Shown here: positions 12,585-25,650 of the stretch, in pieces
How positions within the stretch are numbered: position 1 is the stretch's first letter
How the letters are laid out: each line of letters opens with the position of its first letter
Assembly: GCA_037954235.1 (NCBI GenBank)
Contig: JBBMOA010000012.1
Coordinates: 4,034,501-4,098,500, forward strand
DNA from: Aulostomus chinensis
Taxonomy: Eukaryota; Chordata; Actinopteri; Syngnathiformes; Aulostomidae
Reading direction: 5' to 3'
DNA length: 64,000 nt
The notes under the pieces: model-generated
Seen by the model: only the letters and a program-made list of their open reading frames with translations
Told to the model about the DNA's origin: nothing
Databases searched by the model: none
Program-made: the position numbers and the translations under genes

Positions 12585-15500
12585 CAGCAGATTTGCGTGC
12601 TGAAGAGAAAACAAAGAAGTTGATTGTGTAGTGAAGGGCCTGCCTCTTCCACGGCTGCGTTTGGCTCTCTGCCTGCTGTTTGTTTAACAAGGCTATACTT
12701 TATTGTTTTTATATTCCAGTGTTTGAACTGCTCCACATCTATCAAAGGACAACTTCACTTGGAATACTCGAGGTATAATTACGCACAGTCACTGAGAGCA
12801 AAGCATTTAATCATCAAGAGGTCTCACGCACGCACACACACACACACGCACACACACACAACAACAACAACAGCAGCAGCAGCACTAAAAGGAAGCAGTC
12901 ATGTTTGTGCTGGCGTGTGTCAGACGGACAGAAAAAGATTGGAAAAAGAACGGAAAAAACAAAGAAGAGACAATGACTGGGGCGGGGGTGGAGGGGCGGA
13001 GGGCTGAGTGCCACAGGCACATCTGCCCACGCCTCAGTTCCCCTCTGTGGTTTATGGCCTGGCACACTGACACCAACACCAACTCACCAGGAGGCTGTCA
13101 CTTCTCATTTAGACTGGAATTGTTGCTTTCCCAACATCATTCCTCAATCAGAGCTGAGGGTTCAGGATTGGCTGCTGACTCCTCGCCGTGGCAAGCATCC
13201 ACTTCAGCATACATTTCAGGAAGAAGCCGCGGTTTTGTTCTCTTTTTCACATTAACTCAATGTAACCACCCATTACCCAAAATAGCCAACCTACCGGAGT
13301 TACTGGGGGGTTAAACCGGCCTCGTCCATCTCAGTTGTTGTAATCCCGGGAGGGCAGACGGTTACAGAGCTGTTCATTCATACCCTGGAGGATAGGATGG
13401 AAAACTGTCGAGGCTTTATTAATATGAATTGGGATCACAGCTCTCATACAACCCAGTTTCCTTCCAGGAAAACCCGCTAGCAGTCAGATACTGTGGAAAA
13501 TATATTAAATAGTTCCCTGAGTCAGATTACCAATGGCTCTGATTGCAGTAAGGAATGATGCTGTAAATGTTCAAATACATTTTTTCCGTCCGTGCTTCAG
13601 GTTCATCCTGCACTTGGCTTGTAACTGGCAGTGCACGTCTTTGTTCCTCTTTGGGGCATCACGAGAGTCGAGGCCTTTTCCAGCCAGCCAGCCTTTCCGA
13701 GCTCACCTAGAATAGGTTTCCATCACATTCACTGCAAATCAGACGTCAGATCTGAAGAAAATCTGAGCAGCCTAAGACCTGTGTGTCAGGTCTCCAGGAC
13801 CACTTTGTGCCTCAGGAATTCACAAGCACATTTCGATGGAATTTTGCGTGTGCAATGCATATTTCCCCTGGATGAAGGCAGTATAGGGCTTTGTTGTGTG
13901 TGGTGATAAGATTGTAGAGGAAGAGGTCGGCTCAGCCCGTTGTGACCCTGGACCGGTGAAAAACTGAGAGAATTCTTCAGGAAGTACCTTCAGTTGGACA
14001 AGTTGTAGCTGTTACTTTACGCCAACTGATTTTGGACACATTACAAAGACAAAGTTTGGGAGGATCCAGGACGGGTCCCGACAGTGGAAACGTCTTGTCA
14101 GTCCCGTTCTGGATCAGAACGCGATCGACAAAGGGGGGGCACATCACTAGTCCACCCTGCAGAGGCGTCCTGGGGGTTGCTCCAGCCCTCCACCTGGACA
14201 TGCTGCTCCCATCACCCTATAACACATAACGTTGAGAGCTCTACAAATTTAACTTGCGCATGCACGAGGACTAAAAAAATCCCATTAAATAGCTTATAAA
14301 AGGAGAATAGCTCATAAGATAAGTCTTGTCAGTATTTACTGGTACTTCCTGCTTGTACGTACACACGCGTACTCACTGGCTTTCATGAAGGTGTCACATA
14401 AAAGGTTCTCATTTCACCAGGTGTAAGATTTAGCCTACTTTTCATCTGTTTTATTTTGAGCCACCTCATACACTCGCAATCTATGACACAGAGAAAAATG
14501 TGAACAAAATATGTGGTGGCCTACTTTGGAGCACCTCTGTTGTAATCCTATCTGCAGCCGCTGAATAGAAGCAGTGTGGGAACGCCTGAACCACTATTGT
14601 GTGACAGCAGGGCAGAGAGGAAAGCAGTGGAGAGGCTCTGCAGTCTGGCTTTACTCTCCATCTTGGTTAATTAGCTTGAACTTAACTGTGCCATAAAATG
14701 AGGCGTGAGCGAGGAACATGCAAATATAACATAACTGCCGCAAACACTCTTCCACACATTCCAGTGTAATTACAGCCAGATACGAGCGCCGGTACCTCTC
14801 ACGGCCCTCGTGCACTCCCAGAGAACATAATGAGGGCTCAGGTGGCGGTGGCGGATGCTTGCTCTGGGCGGTGGCAATGCAGATGTTACCTGGTGCCGCT
14901 ACGCTTTCCTCTCGGAGTGTGTTTGTGGGCCAGCTGTGATGGTCAGCTGCCCGTTTTTACCGAGGCTTTGGCAACTCCCCAGACGCTTGACCCAGATAGA
15001 GAGAAGAGGAATGCAAAAATGTTGTGTCTTTGATAAACAGTCAGACGTCCACCTGTGTGGGCGCGGAGCTGCTCGTCATCCTGCCAGAACAGGTGTGCGG
15101 GGAAAGCGAAGGGAACTCTGCTCGTGTAGTTGTCTCTTTCATCACAATGTCTGCTTTGTTGTTAAAGGTAATTGGCTGTAATCAGAAATAATGACTATCA
15201 GGTTTGCATGCTGGGATGTACGCCGCTTCCGCCCCAGAGAAAAACAGGTTGCAGCAGTGCACTGGTCAGAGGAGACAATAGCTGCATCGGGGATCTGCTG
15301 CTGCTTGGCCTCCATCTGCTTATTTTGACTCGTACCTTTTTAAGTGTCGCATTGGAAAAGGTTGACGGAAAAAAGGCAGATTTGAGAATGAAAATACCTC
15401 CCTACAGCCTTGTGTGAGGTTGTCTTTGCCGCCATCTTCGCCCCAAACCAGGTGACGGAAACACACCTCCTGTGCGTTTACTGCAACATTTCCCCGTTCG

Positions 15501-15990
15501 CTTAAAATCCCTTTTGTTGATTAAACGGAAAGACGACGGCAGTTTCGGTGCAGATCCAGTAGTTTCTTTACAAAGTCCTGATGTGAAATGTTGCTCAGCT
15601 GTGTGTCCCCTCTCCAGAGGTGGCTCTGCCCGGGGGGTCGCGTCGCATAGATTTTTTTTTTCCTCTGAAATTATGAAACCAAAGCTGTGCTAAAAAAAAT
15701 CAGATTAGAATCTGAAAGCATCACCACCCCAGAGACGAAGTCCCTTTGGCGTGAATGACATGCAGATGTTTTTCATGCAACAAAAAGGGATAGAGCTCAC
15801 CGAAGCAGAGGGAAAACATAAATATCACCCCTTTAATGGTTGTTGTTGTTTAAAAAAAAACAAAAAAACAAAACTTGGCAAATCGCATTTGTGTTTGAAA
15901 TGAAAGTAACGACCACAAGTTGGTTCAAGGGAAACCTTCGTCTGCGCTCACCTGCCCAGAGCACTCTGGAAGTTGATAAGAAGTCACGGT

Positions 15991-16024
<34 letters not shown>

Positions 16025-17360
16025 CACACGGAGCAGGCTAGCTTACTGCCAGGACAGAAGGTCACATTCTAACCCAGGAGTCACAACGCATCAAAGTGCA
16101 GTGAAAAAAGATGTGGTCCAGTGGGGGACGGAGCAGATTCAGGGGAGCCGTCCAGAGGCGTTTATCTGATGGGAGGAGTGAGACCTAGAGAGAAATGGGA
16201 TTTTTACATTTGAAACACATTCCTCTGCGCTATCGTCTGTCACCATCTGTTTCTCGTGTCCGTCTCATTCCACCTCTGGACATCCCTCTCCCCTCCCTCA
16301 GTCATTTAATACACGTCGCATTTTTTTTCTTTCCATCCTGCCTCTGCAGCCGCAGCTACGTCTTTAACCTCCATAGAAGTGGAAGGTGATCAACAAGGTC
16401 ACGCAGCAGGGGAGGAAGACGAATAGGCTGACAGGGACTTGGCGGTCACTGGAGACGATGCTGGTGTCTGTGGTTTAACATACGATTTTAAAAAAATATT
16501 GAAGGTTGAGATGAAACAATTGTGCAGGAAGTTCTGTTGCTCATTATGAGCGACTAACCTTCTAGCAATGGGAGCTGCAGAGAAACTCAGTATAATCAAT
16601 TTATTAATACATCAGGATCTGTGTGAAACTGAAGAGACAAGCAGGAGTCAAGTATTTGTTTACTAGGACGACTGGCGGCGACCTGAGGATGCACATCAGG
16701 ATATTACACATATTGCAATACTCTATTTACTGAAAATTTCAAAATAAAGCGGAACATATACCTTGCTGTTTACCTCCCGCGTTGTCTGACAGGAAGTAAA
16801 TCACACATTGATAACTCAACAGACTTTTTTTTTCCCTCCCCCATTTGTATTTGTTTACAAGGACAACACACATTATTAATCAGCATTTGTGTAAATGCAG
16901 CAGTGTTAGCCAGCTGGCTAACGTTCAACTCTAGTCCTTTACGGAGGCGTTCTGGAACCGATGATTGAGTCAGAACCGTCTCATTCAAAGTTCCAACTCC
17001 GATTTATGAGAGCCGTTTGTAAGCCCAGTTGAAGGCGGTCGTCGAACACGCCGCCGTGACACCACCTGTAATCTAGCCGCTCACACACGTGGGTCAAAGT
17101 ATGGTTTTATTACAATGTATCGGGTTGCAATATCGCTACGAGCGACTGGCGTGTCGCTACTGAATCATTTAAAAAAAACAAAACATTGCGAGACGTTGCT
17201 GTATGGAATTGTAACCCCAGCCTTGTTTTATACTTCATGGGTTTTTCAGTTTTGTAGAATTTGACAACATGAATATGAAACAATATATGAAAATTACACC
17301 GTTAGAACTGAGAAACTCTTCAACACAACAGTCGTCAGAGTTTTACGTCAGAACTATACT

Positions 17361-17363
17361 TGT

Positions 17364-17431
<68 letters not shown>
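17361..17431 (+). repeat. (TG)n microsatellite
   Basis: About 35 TG units with one GAG interruption near the start. Confidence 0.95.
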
Positions 17432-17434
<3 letters not shown>

Positions 17435-17836
17435 CACTGATGTTTCTGTGTTTTGAGGGGAAATGGAGGGTTTTTCATCAAGTCGGTCCCATAATGGACA
17501 AGTAGCGGAACCCTCGTTAGCGTTTCTGGGCTCAAGTGTGTCACTCACACATTTTAGATCTCAGTCATCCAGTTTTCTCTGTTGAATTTGTAATCTGATG
17601 CTCATATTGTGAAGAGCCAAAAAAAAAAAAAAAAAAAAAATCCCACAAACTTGCAGCCTACCTGCAAGTGAAGCTACAGTAAATGAAGCCAACTTAGATT
17701 TTGCTAGTGTTGCCATGACAACATGCAAATCTTTTTTTCTTCTTCTTCCGAATCTCGCTAAGGAGTGATATGAGGATCAACACGAAAAATGTGGAACAAA
17801 ATCAAAGTGGTTAAGCTTGATTTATATTCAGGTGAG

Positions 17837-17857
17837 GCCCCCCCCCCCCCCCCCCCC
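17837..17857 (+). repeat. poly(C) tract
   Basis: About 20 C in a row. A poly(A) run of similar length is at 17620-17640. Length in such runs is prone to sequencing error. Confidence 0.8.
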
Positions 17858-18035
17858 GAAGTTTTTGTCCGATCCTAAAAGTAAAAGAAGAGAATCATTT
17901 AGCAGGAATGTGACGTCACTGCCGGTGGCCATGCTGATGACATCACAGATTCAGGGAAATCAAGGGTTAGCGCATCATAAATGACCGTGAGGCTCCGCAG
18001 AGTGAACCATGTGACCTGAGGCCTGCTGCTCTCAT

Positions 18036-18073
18036 CCCTCCTCCTCCTCCTCCTCCTCCTCCTCCTCCTCCTC
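18036..18073 (+). repeat. (TCC)n trinucleotide microsatellite
   Basis: About 12 TCC units on the + strand. The minus strand is a GGA repeat. Confidence 0.95.
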
Positions 18074-18450
18074 TTGTAGCTTTGCCCTTCAGGTGTGTAT
18101 CTTGCCAGAAGGACTAACAGAGTAGCTCATTGTTCTCCAGCTGCTTACATCCAGCTTACGTGCACACAAGCATCCACACCCACATACCACTGCTGGTCAA
18201 GCACCCAAAGCCACAAGCGCTGGAGCGGATCTGTCCCAAAGAGCTGGAGGGGGACCACACCCAGTATAGTGGGAGCTGATGGAAGGTTTGGGAACTAACG
18301 GGAACTCCCATAGGAAGAATTAAGTCATTCCTATTTAGAGCTGTTGCTATTTTAGAGGCTGTAGCAGAAGCAGACGAGCATTAAACACGCCAACTTTTAC
18401 GGGAAGGACGTTTATTTGTCGTCCGGTGAGACAAAGATGAGAGAGGACTC

Positions 18451-18452
<2 letters not shown>

Positions 18453-18497
<45 letters not shown>
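18453..18497 (+). repeat. (TG)n microsatellite
   Basis: About 22 TG units. Confidence 0.95.
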
Positions 18498-18846
18498 AGA
18501 GAGAGCAGCTAGTTAGCTTAGCATACTGAATGTTAGTGGATCAGTAGGTCCACAGGGGCCGGGACTTGAACCTGTGACTTTCTACTGAGCCTCCATTTCC
18601 CTGAGTGGTAGCTGTGAACAGTCGGGTGCTTTCGTTGCCGGTGGAAGAGATTTGAAGCGCTTGAACCGGTGTTGTAATCTCAGTGTCACAGCACCCACAC
18701 AAACACACGCAGCTACAACGGCTCTTCCTTAAAACTGACGGTACTTTGTCAACAGTGAAGGGGCACCAATGGGAAAGTAAACATTACTGATTTGATTAAA
18801 AAAATAAAACAATCTGCCAGTCAACTTGGGTTCCCTACACCTCTGT

Positions 18847-18849
18847 TGT

Positions 18850-18917
<68 letters not shown>
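18847..18917 (+). repeat. Compound (TG)n(AG)n microsatellite
   Basis: TG units to 18874, then about 21 AG units. Confidence 0.95.
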
Positions 18918-18921
<4 letters not shown>

Positions 18922-19751
18922 TGTTTTTCTGCTCTATCTTGTACCTGTTAAACTCAAATGTGCTCCTAGTTTTACACTTGCACACACCACGCGGTTCGAT
19001 CCGGCTAGTGCAGCTGCACGTTGGACGCCGCTGCCAAACTACGAAAGGCAATAGCTCCACTGAAGCCTCTCAGAGCTGCAGCCAGGTGACCTTCCTCCGG
19101 GTTTCAGGGGAAACCGCAACGCACTTGATCAGTTACAGCAGCGTAGTGAATTTTAAACACGCAAGAAAATGAAAAACATCCACCATTGTGTTGTTGTACA
19201 AGAAGCTTCTCAATATTGGAATAGTGCTGCCCTCTGCAGGGTGAATGTGAGTAGGACAAAAACACGGCCAGTCATTCAGCAGGTACCACAGAGAATAAGA
19301 GCTTCACTCTGGCTTGAATTACGACACACACACACACACACGCGATAACAAAACAGTCACACTCATATTTAATAGAATGGTTTGTTAATTAAAACGGTGT
19401 CCCTCTGTATCAGGATGTGAGGTAATAAATCTGGGTCAGAGGGGGAGGCTTTGTTTAATGGCCTACTGGGACCCAGTTAGCCTGTTTGTGTGTGGCCAGT
19501 GGTTCCTGAGCCACTGGCCTAATTTGCTGATGCAGCCCTGGAGTCGCACTCCATCGGCCTGCACGCCTGATGCAGTCTCTCTTTAATAATCAGCCGCTTT
19601 GCCTTCGTTTACCCTCTTGCGTGCCGTGGCCAGTCGCTTTGGACTCTTTTTTATTTTTTGTCACCTCGTGTCAAGGTCACTTGCGTCTCGCTCTCATGTC
19701 ACCTGGTAGAAACTAGCAGTTGTGTATATTCTTATACTTTCTCATTATTTT

Positions 19752-19834
19752 TATACTTTTGGTACATATAAATATATATATATATGTACCAAAAGTATAT
19801 ATATGATATGTGTGTGTGTATATATGTATATATG

Positions 19835-19865
<31 letters not shown>
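19752..19865. repeat. AT-rich hairpin and (AT)n tract
   Basis: TATACTTTTGGTACATATA (19752-19770) is exactly reverse-complemented at 19781-19799 around a 10-nt AT loop. Further TATATG/TATA units run to about 19865. Confidence 0.85.
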
Positions 19866-19981
19866 TTAACTTGTCTATTTATCTGATTTGTTTCCTTTCA
19901 CTATTTTCTGTCTGCCCCCCCCCTGCTGCTGTAATAATGGAACTTCCCAAGTATGGGATGAATAAAGTTGATCTTATCTTA
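19860..19981 (+). mobile_element. 3' end of an L2-type LINE or related element
   Basis: The segment ends with TGTAATAATGGAACTTCCC, then GGGATGAATAAAGTTGATC and a TTATCTTA tail. This is the arrangement of the 3' terminus of fish L2-clade elements (…GAAATTTCCC…GGGATnAATAAAG…TCTTATCTTA). No ORF is left. The AATAAA belongs to the element, not to a host gene. Confidence 0.55.
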
Positions 19982-21289
19982 GAAGGTCAGCAGCACTGAC
20001 CAGACCCTAATATGACCAGGAGGTCCTGAGCGGACTCCCCTCCTCCCTGCCTGCATTAATCTCTCCCACACTCCCGTTCTTGTCAAACTTTGCACAAGAC
20101 GAGGTGCAGCGAGTGCAGCTTGAGGAACTCGACTTCCACACAAGGCAGTAAAACTCGACTCCTACTTAGATATTTTTCATCTGCCTTCATATTCAGGTAT
20201 TCACACCACAGGGCCAGAAGCGATCTATGTAAGGGTCGAGTTTCTCCCTCTGCTTCGTTGGTGGTTCCACTAAACTATCAGTGTTTATTTCTGTGGCGCA
20301 TTTTGAACAACAGGAGCCTCACGAACATACGCTGGAGAAGCAGAACTGGTCATAACGGATGGGGCTTTTCATCCTCAGAACAAACACGTCCATATCTGGA
20401 TGAGAGTAAGACAATGATCGTTAAAGAAAACTCAGTAAAAAAGCAAATATTTGCTTTGGATTTGACCTCGCTGTCCCTGCAGCCACCTCTGAATCGCTCT
20501 GAGCAGATGTTCCACGCGTCGTTGACGAAAAAGGGACCAAATTATCCTCTCAACCCTGATGAGGGCAAACCCCAGACATCCGTGGAAACGAGGCGTGACC
20601 CCCCATGGACAAGAGTTGCCGTGGTGAGCGATAAGAAAACCGTGGTTTATAGATGTTAAGGCTCATAATTGGTCCAAAAAAAACAAAAAACAAAGCTGCA
20701 CTTTACCACAGAATTTATTGGTTTATCAAGTTTGAATGCAGAATCATCCCGAGGCTTTTCTGTGGACAGTTTCGCAAGAAGTGGCTCCCTCACAGACCGC
20801 CGGCTATGCTAGGAGAGTCTCGGAGGACTCGTCTTCGCTGCGTTTAGCGTGAGGAAGTTTTGGCGCGTCCAGTCCTGGAAAGAGAGGCAGGAAGGGGCTG
20901 CAGGTTAGAATGTGAACTCCCTAAACTCCTCAGCCGTGATCAGCGGTCGTCTCACAACCTCTCATAAGTCAGTCAACACGGATCCGTGGAAAAAGGTTCT
21001 CAGATTCAGATGGAGGGAAAACAAGCACCGAACTCTTCTACCAGGGCGTCTATTTTTAGGCCTTTGTTCTTTTCAGTCACAGATGACTGTGAATACTTGA
21101 ATGAACCAACAGATGGGCTCACCGCGGTAGCCTGGGTGCGCGCCCGTCGCACCCTTCAGGAGTTTGTTTTTGTCAATGGTCGTTTTTCACTCAAAAAAAA
21201 AAAAAAAAAAAAGCCGCTCGCATTCCGATGTTTTTTTTTGTTTTTTGTTTTTTTTCACGATCCAGGCTGAGAGTCTCGGCGTCTCTCCT

Positions 21290-21440
21290 CTTGACCGCAG
21301 TTACATCACGAGTGACCGAGAGGGTGACGCGCGCCGTAGAGCTGCTCGGGCCCCCGCGGCGAGGGATCCAAGCCTCCTGTGTCTGCGGCGCTTCAACAGC
21401 GTCTATAAATCAAAGCCGTCCGGGGGAAGTGGGCTGACGC
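21290..21440. promoter_or_regulatory. CpG-rich patch with TATAAAT, possible promoter
   Basis: This is one of the densest CpG clusters of the upstream region (several CG in GTGACGCGCGCCGT and CCGCGGCGAGG). It carries a TATAAAT at 21404-21410. It lies 3.1 kb before the candidate UTR exon. No initiator or conserved exon could be identified, so this is only a candidate start region. Confidence 0.2.
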
Positions 21441-22559
21441 GTCTCTCCTTCACAAAACAAAGAGAAATACAAAAACATCCACCAACCCAAAGCAGTTGTG
21501 GTAAAAACTTGGCCAGCCGTGATCACGGTTGGCTTGTACACAGAAGCATGAATGAATTTGTGTCTGGAGTTTATTCATCCTTCACAATCTGTCATTTTCC
21601 TTCTTTCCTTTTTTTTTTTATTTTTAAAAGCCGTTTCTCAATTTGGATTTTTCCTCTGGCTTTTGTGTTTTTATATCTCTCCGCTCAGTTTGAATGTGTT
21701 TACTTAACGGGGAAACATCTTTTTGAAAAAAGAAATCCCTCTATTTTGCTGCTTTGGTGTCTTAAGCTGTTGGAGGGGAGCTGGTTAGTCAGCAGAGAAG
21801 CCAGCCTGGATGTCCTGAGAGGACCTCCGACGTCAGAGGCCCAGCTCCTCAGCTCCATTACCTAACTCCTCACCTCATCTTACACTCAGCCTCCATCCAA
21901 CTACATCCCCTCTTTTTCAATTCCGTGTCTCCGGCCAGCTTAGCTTTCTTTATCTTGTCTCTCCACTCCAGAGCTTTTCTCTACACCCCCCCCCCCTCAA
22001 ATTTCCTGTATTGTTCTCCAGCGTTTATGTCTTTATTCTCCCTGCCTTCATCTGTTACTCCTTCAGTATCATCTCTATCCTCAGTCACTGTATTTTTCTA
22101 GAGAAGCCTTTGAGCTTTTTGGCGTTGCCCCCCCCCCCCCCCCCTTTTTTCTTTCCCTGAGACATCTTTCCGATACTCGCCTGCAGACGTGTTGTTATTT
22201 TTAGCCAGCTCTCCTTCGGCTTCCTCTTGAATTCTGTGGTTGTAGCATCAGAAAGGTCCACAAGTTGTTCTGTTGTCACTGGTAAAGGACGCCATCAACG
22301 ACATGTTTTAACAATTTAATAATTCATATAAATATATCCTGGCTCATGTGACAAAGGGCCTTTTTTCCCACTGTGTATCTCACAATCGGACGATATAAGA
22401 ACTGCACATGTCAGGTGTTCTGGTTCCAGTTCGGATCTCTGCTGTTTGAACCCATTTATCAAGGACACTGCTGTTTTGGCCCAAACATGGTTGTGATGCT
22501 GGGCTCTCACCAGAGGATCATCAGGCAGATCTGAGTCCAGTTTGGCAGAATGAGACCAC

Positions 22560-22561
<2 letters not shown>

Positions 22562-22604
<43 letters not shown>
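22562..22604 (+). repeat. (GT)n microsatellite
   Basis: About 21 GT units. Confidence 0.95.
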
Positions 22605-22605
<1 letters not shown>

Positions 22606-22975
22606 TAGCAGCCACTCCAGTCCCTGAACGTTCCATCAATTATCCATCTATTAATGCTGCACTTTTATTAATCCAGCTGTGATGCCAGCCTGTGCCGTTG
22701 TGTAACCACCCAAACGGGTTTATTCCTGTGAAGGACATCTTGTATTTTTGTCGTTCTTTTGTGAAAACACTGTACTTTTGAAACCAGTTCTTCCTCAATG
22801 TGGTTGTTAAGATAGTTTAGTGGTAGTTCAGGAGTCGTTCTGTTTTTATGAGTAAATAACCAGTTGATCTCATTTACTTCATCATAGCACAAATAAAACA
22901 CTTCAATAATGATAGCAATCAATCGCCAGCGTGACCAACGTGTGGATTCACATGTAAATGCAGAGCCGTGAGTAA

Positions 22976-22989
22976 CCAGCAGAGGGCGG
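22976..22989 (+). promoter_or_regulatory. CTCF-like motif (CCAGCAGAGGGCGG)
   Basis: It matches every position of the core CTCF consensus CCASYAGRKGGCRS. It lies 1.5 kb upstream of the candidate 5' exon. Binding is inference. Confidence 0.4.
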
Positions 22990-24497
22990 CAACCCGCCTC
23001 GGCTGAATGAAGCCTGCCACCTCTGAACTTTATCTTCTCGTTTATTCACACGTTTAGCAGAACCTCAGGTTTTGAGCTCAATGGCTGTAATCAGAAACGC
23101 TAAAGATAAAACTTATGCATGTACTTCATCCTGAAACACGATCCGTCTCCATCCATCGCAGCCGTGGTTCCACCTCCTTTGTCTTTATCGTTCCTGTGAC
23201 TACCTGGCAAACCTTAGAACGATATTTGTAGTGTTGAACCCCAGCTTGGCTCGGGCCTGTAGATCAGGGAGCGGGAGGAACCTCTAAATATACCCGCAGC
23301 CTAACTGAGCGGGAGTTTTGTACGTTTCCAAGCTGCTGCAGTTTCTAAAAATGACTTTGCTTCTCTTTCCTGCGCCGCAGCACGTTTGCAAACCATTAAT
23401 TATGAGCCAGGTTTTCCTTCTTTTGTTGATGCCACCAGTCTGCAGGTTCCTTCGTGAAAACATGAGCAGTGATTCAGACCCGAAGCAGCCAGTGCAGTAA
23501 AAGCACACGGGGGTCCTGGGGATGGGAGAGTGTTGCTTTAAGCCGGTGAGAAAGTGAAACTCGATCCAGTGACACCAGCTGGACTAACAAAGCTATGAGG
23601 TTGGAGGATTATCAGGATTGGGAGACTCAAACGCCGGATCCTATGACTCAGCAGCAACCTGTTGAATCCCACATTAAATAACTGGTGTTTGTTGTCTCTC
23701 TGTCAAACCTTCCCGTGAGTCAGTTCTCTAATTTAACACACCAGATATTAACGGATGCACGTCCTCACACCTGAGTCAACAACCGAGAACTGCACAGAGC
23801 AGCGCAGCAGCTCCCCAGCCAGTGAGAGAGTTCCAGTTATACATCTAAAACGTCTGAACAGAATCTTTTAGTATATGTAGGTAAATACAGTATTTTCACC
23901 TTGCTTCCTTTTGCATGTTTTTTTCCCCCGTATGTGTGTGTAAGAGCTCATTCCTAAGCTACAAAAGATTGGTCAGAACCGAGCAGGATTCCTCGTCAGA
24001 GCTTGATCCCTCGCTGATGAGAGCGTTCATCTTGGAGGGAAGAGGCCGGGACGGTTGGTCAGCGTGGTCGTCTGGGAGGGACGTTTGAGGGAAAATGCTT
24101 TGTTGTTTTAACCTTTACGTGTCTGGCTCTCGTCACTTGTCGTCCTATTTCAACCCACCAATTTAAATTCCTGTTTGTGGGCACATTTCCCCCAATGTAA
24201 TGTCTCACAGGCAACAGTGAAACAACGCTCAGGTTACACATTTGAAGGAAAACGCGGGTCATTAAAGCCTGCAGGATCGTGACTTCTACTTCGCAAAATA
24301 ATCGGTGTATTTGCTGAGAGAGACCAGCTGATGGCCCGAACATGACTTGGCCCGCGTGTGTACCTGCGTCAGCCGTCTCAGTCCTCGGCTAACTTGGAAG
24401 CACAAGATGTTCAAACATTTTTACGGTCGGTTATCCAAATGTTTGACGGCGATCCCGGCTGTTTGCTTACTTGGAACTCTTTCTGTCTCCCCTCCAG

Positions 24498-24526
24498 GTT
24501 TTTCTGATCACTGAGGAAAGAAACAG
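24498..24526 (+). other. adarb1: Candidate 29-nt noncoding 5' UTR exon of adarb1
   Basis: A pyrimidine-rich tract ends in CTCCAG at 24492-24497. It is followed 29 nt later by an ideal donor (CAG|GTGAGTG at 24524-24530). It lies 1.3 kb upstream of the arginine-rich coding exon, on the same strand. Mammalian ADARB1 has several small upstream UTR exons, so an untranslated exon here is plausible. No homology supports it; the call rests on splice-site quality alone. Confidence 0.35.
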
Positions 24527-25418
24527 GTGAGTGAGTTTCTTCGTCCGTCTGTTTTATTTGCTCATCTGTTTATTTTGCACACACATCAAATGCCTCCCAA
24601 TGATTTTCTTTAAAACATCAGAGGTGTGTCAGAAGAGGTTGAGACAGTGATCGTCCCAGAAGTTCACGAAGACAAACAAACTACAGAAACTCAACAAAAC
24701 CTGAATAAGAAATGCAGTGGAGATCCAAAGTTCATTCGGGAAAGCAGAGGAAGAAAACTTATCTGGAGACACAAATCTGCCCAGATTATTGGTCAACAAT
24801 CTTGGGAATAGTGGCCTCGGAGAAACATTTGCACTCTTAATCGAATCCGATGGCAATTTCCAGTTTTAAGATGTTGAAAATTTTAGGAGTTCTTGGTAAG
24901 GTGTCCTCATGAGTCCAGATCTGGGCCATGTCTGGTCTCATGAAGAGGAGGGTGACGTGAACCAGCCTGTCTAGTTTTATGTCAGTGACCTACGGGGTTA
25001 AATGTGGCCATATTGCTAAATAAGGACCTAATAAGGTGTGCAAAAGGCTCAAAACATGAATTTATATATAAACACATCAAACACTGAAAGAATGTTCCGT
25101 CTTACTTTTTTCTTTGCTCACAACACCACTGATTATTTGTAGCAATCAGCAGTCATCAAGCACCGACAGGCACTTTTTCATGGAGGTACTTGGATGAGAG
25201 TTGTAGTCACAGCCTACATCCACTAGGGGGAAGCAGAGTATCTCTGTCCGACAAGTCTCAGGTCTCCAGACGACAGGTGAACCTTCCTCTTAGAGGAGCA
25301 AAACAAGCAAATGAGGTAGACACCCTCAAGTGAAGTGGGACAAAGTAAAAACCCAAACCTGCGCCACACATGTGGCTTCATCAGGGGTTTCATTCATATT
25401 TGAAGATGTGTGTCTTCA

Positions 25419-25429
25419 CACACGGGAGT

Positions 25430-25454
<25 letters not shown>
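25419..25454 (+). repeat. (TG)n microsatellite
   Basis: About 17 TG units, followed by GAGAGAGTGTG, some 160 nt upstream of the ADAR2R exon acceptor. Confidence 0.9.
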
Positions 25455-25460
<6 letters not shown>

Positions 25461-25650
25461 TGTGTTTGTGCTTCTGATAACAGGGTTCAAATACGAGTGT
25501 GTCTGCTAAAACACAGTGACATGGAGACGTGGGGGCTTTTTAGGTGGAGGGCTTGATTCAGTGTTAATTCCCAGCTGTCTGGAAATATGAAGTCCCCTCC
25601 TTCTCTTCACAGTCTATCGCCTCCCCTCTCTGACTCCTGATAGGGCAGAC

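Larger units (their letters stand above)
1..24497. other. Region without a recognisable gene (upstream flank or 5' intron of adarb1)
   Basis: I read all open frames here on both strands. None shows a known domain outside the transposon fragments listed below. The frames are short, low in complexity or antisense to microsatellites. The region could be intergenic or a long 5' intron if adarb1 starts upstream. Contents worth noting are the microsatellites, a SINE fragment (11.4 kb), a Penelope-like fragment (12.0-12.6 kb), an LINE tail (19.9 kb) and a CpG-rich patch (21.3 kb). Confidence 0.6.

Noticed and set aside
19234..19250. CTCF-like GCTGCCCTCTGCAGGG on the minus strand
   Set aside because: It deviates from the core at one important position (CCT for CCA).
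19960..19970. AATAAA polyadenylation signal
   Set aside because: It lies in the LINE 3' end. No host gene ends here.
20090..20659. 189-codon open frame on the + strand
   Set aside because: No known domain and no splice sites or conservation signal that I can see. The composition looks like non-coding sequence.
21164..21865. 233-codon open frame on the + strand
   Set aside because: It starts in a poly(A) run (lysines) and reads Phe-rich T tracts. It looks like chance openness.
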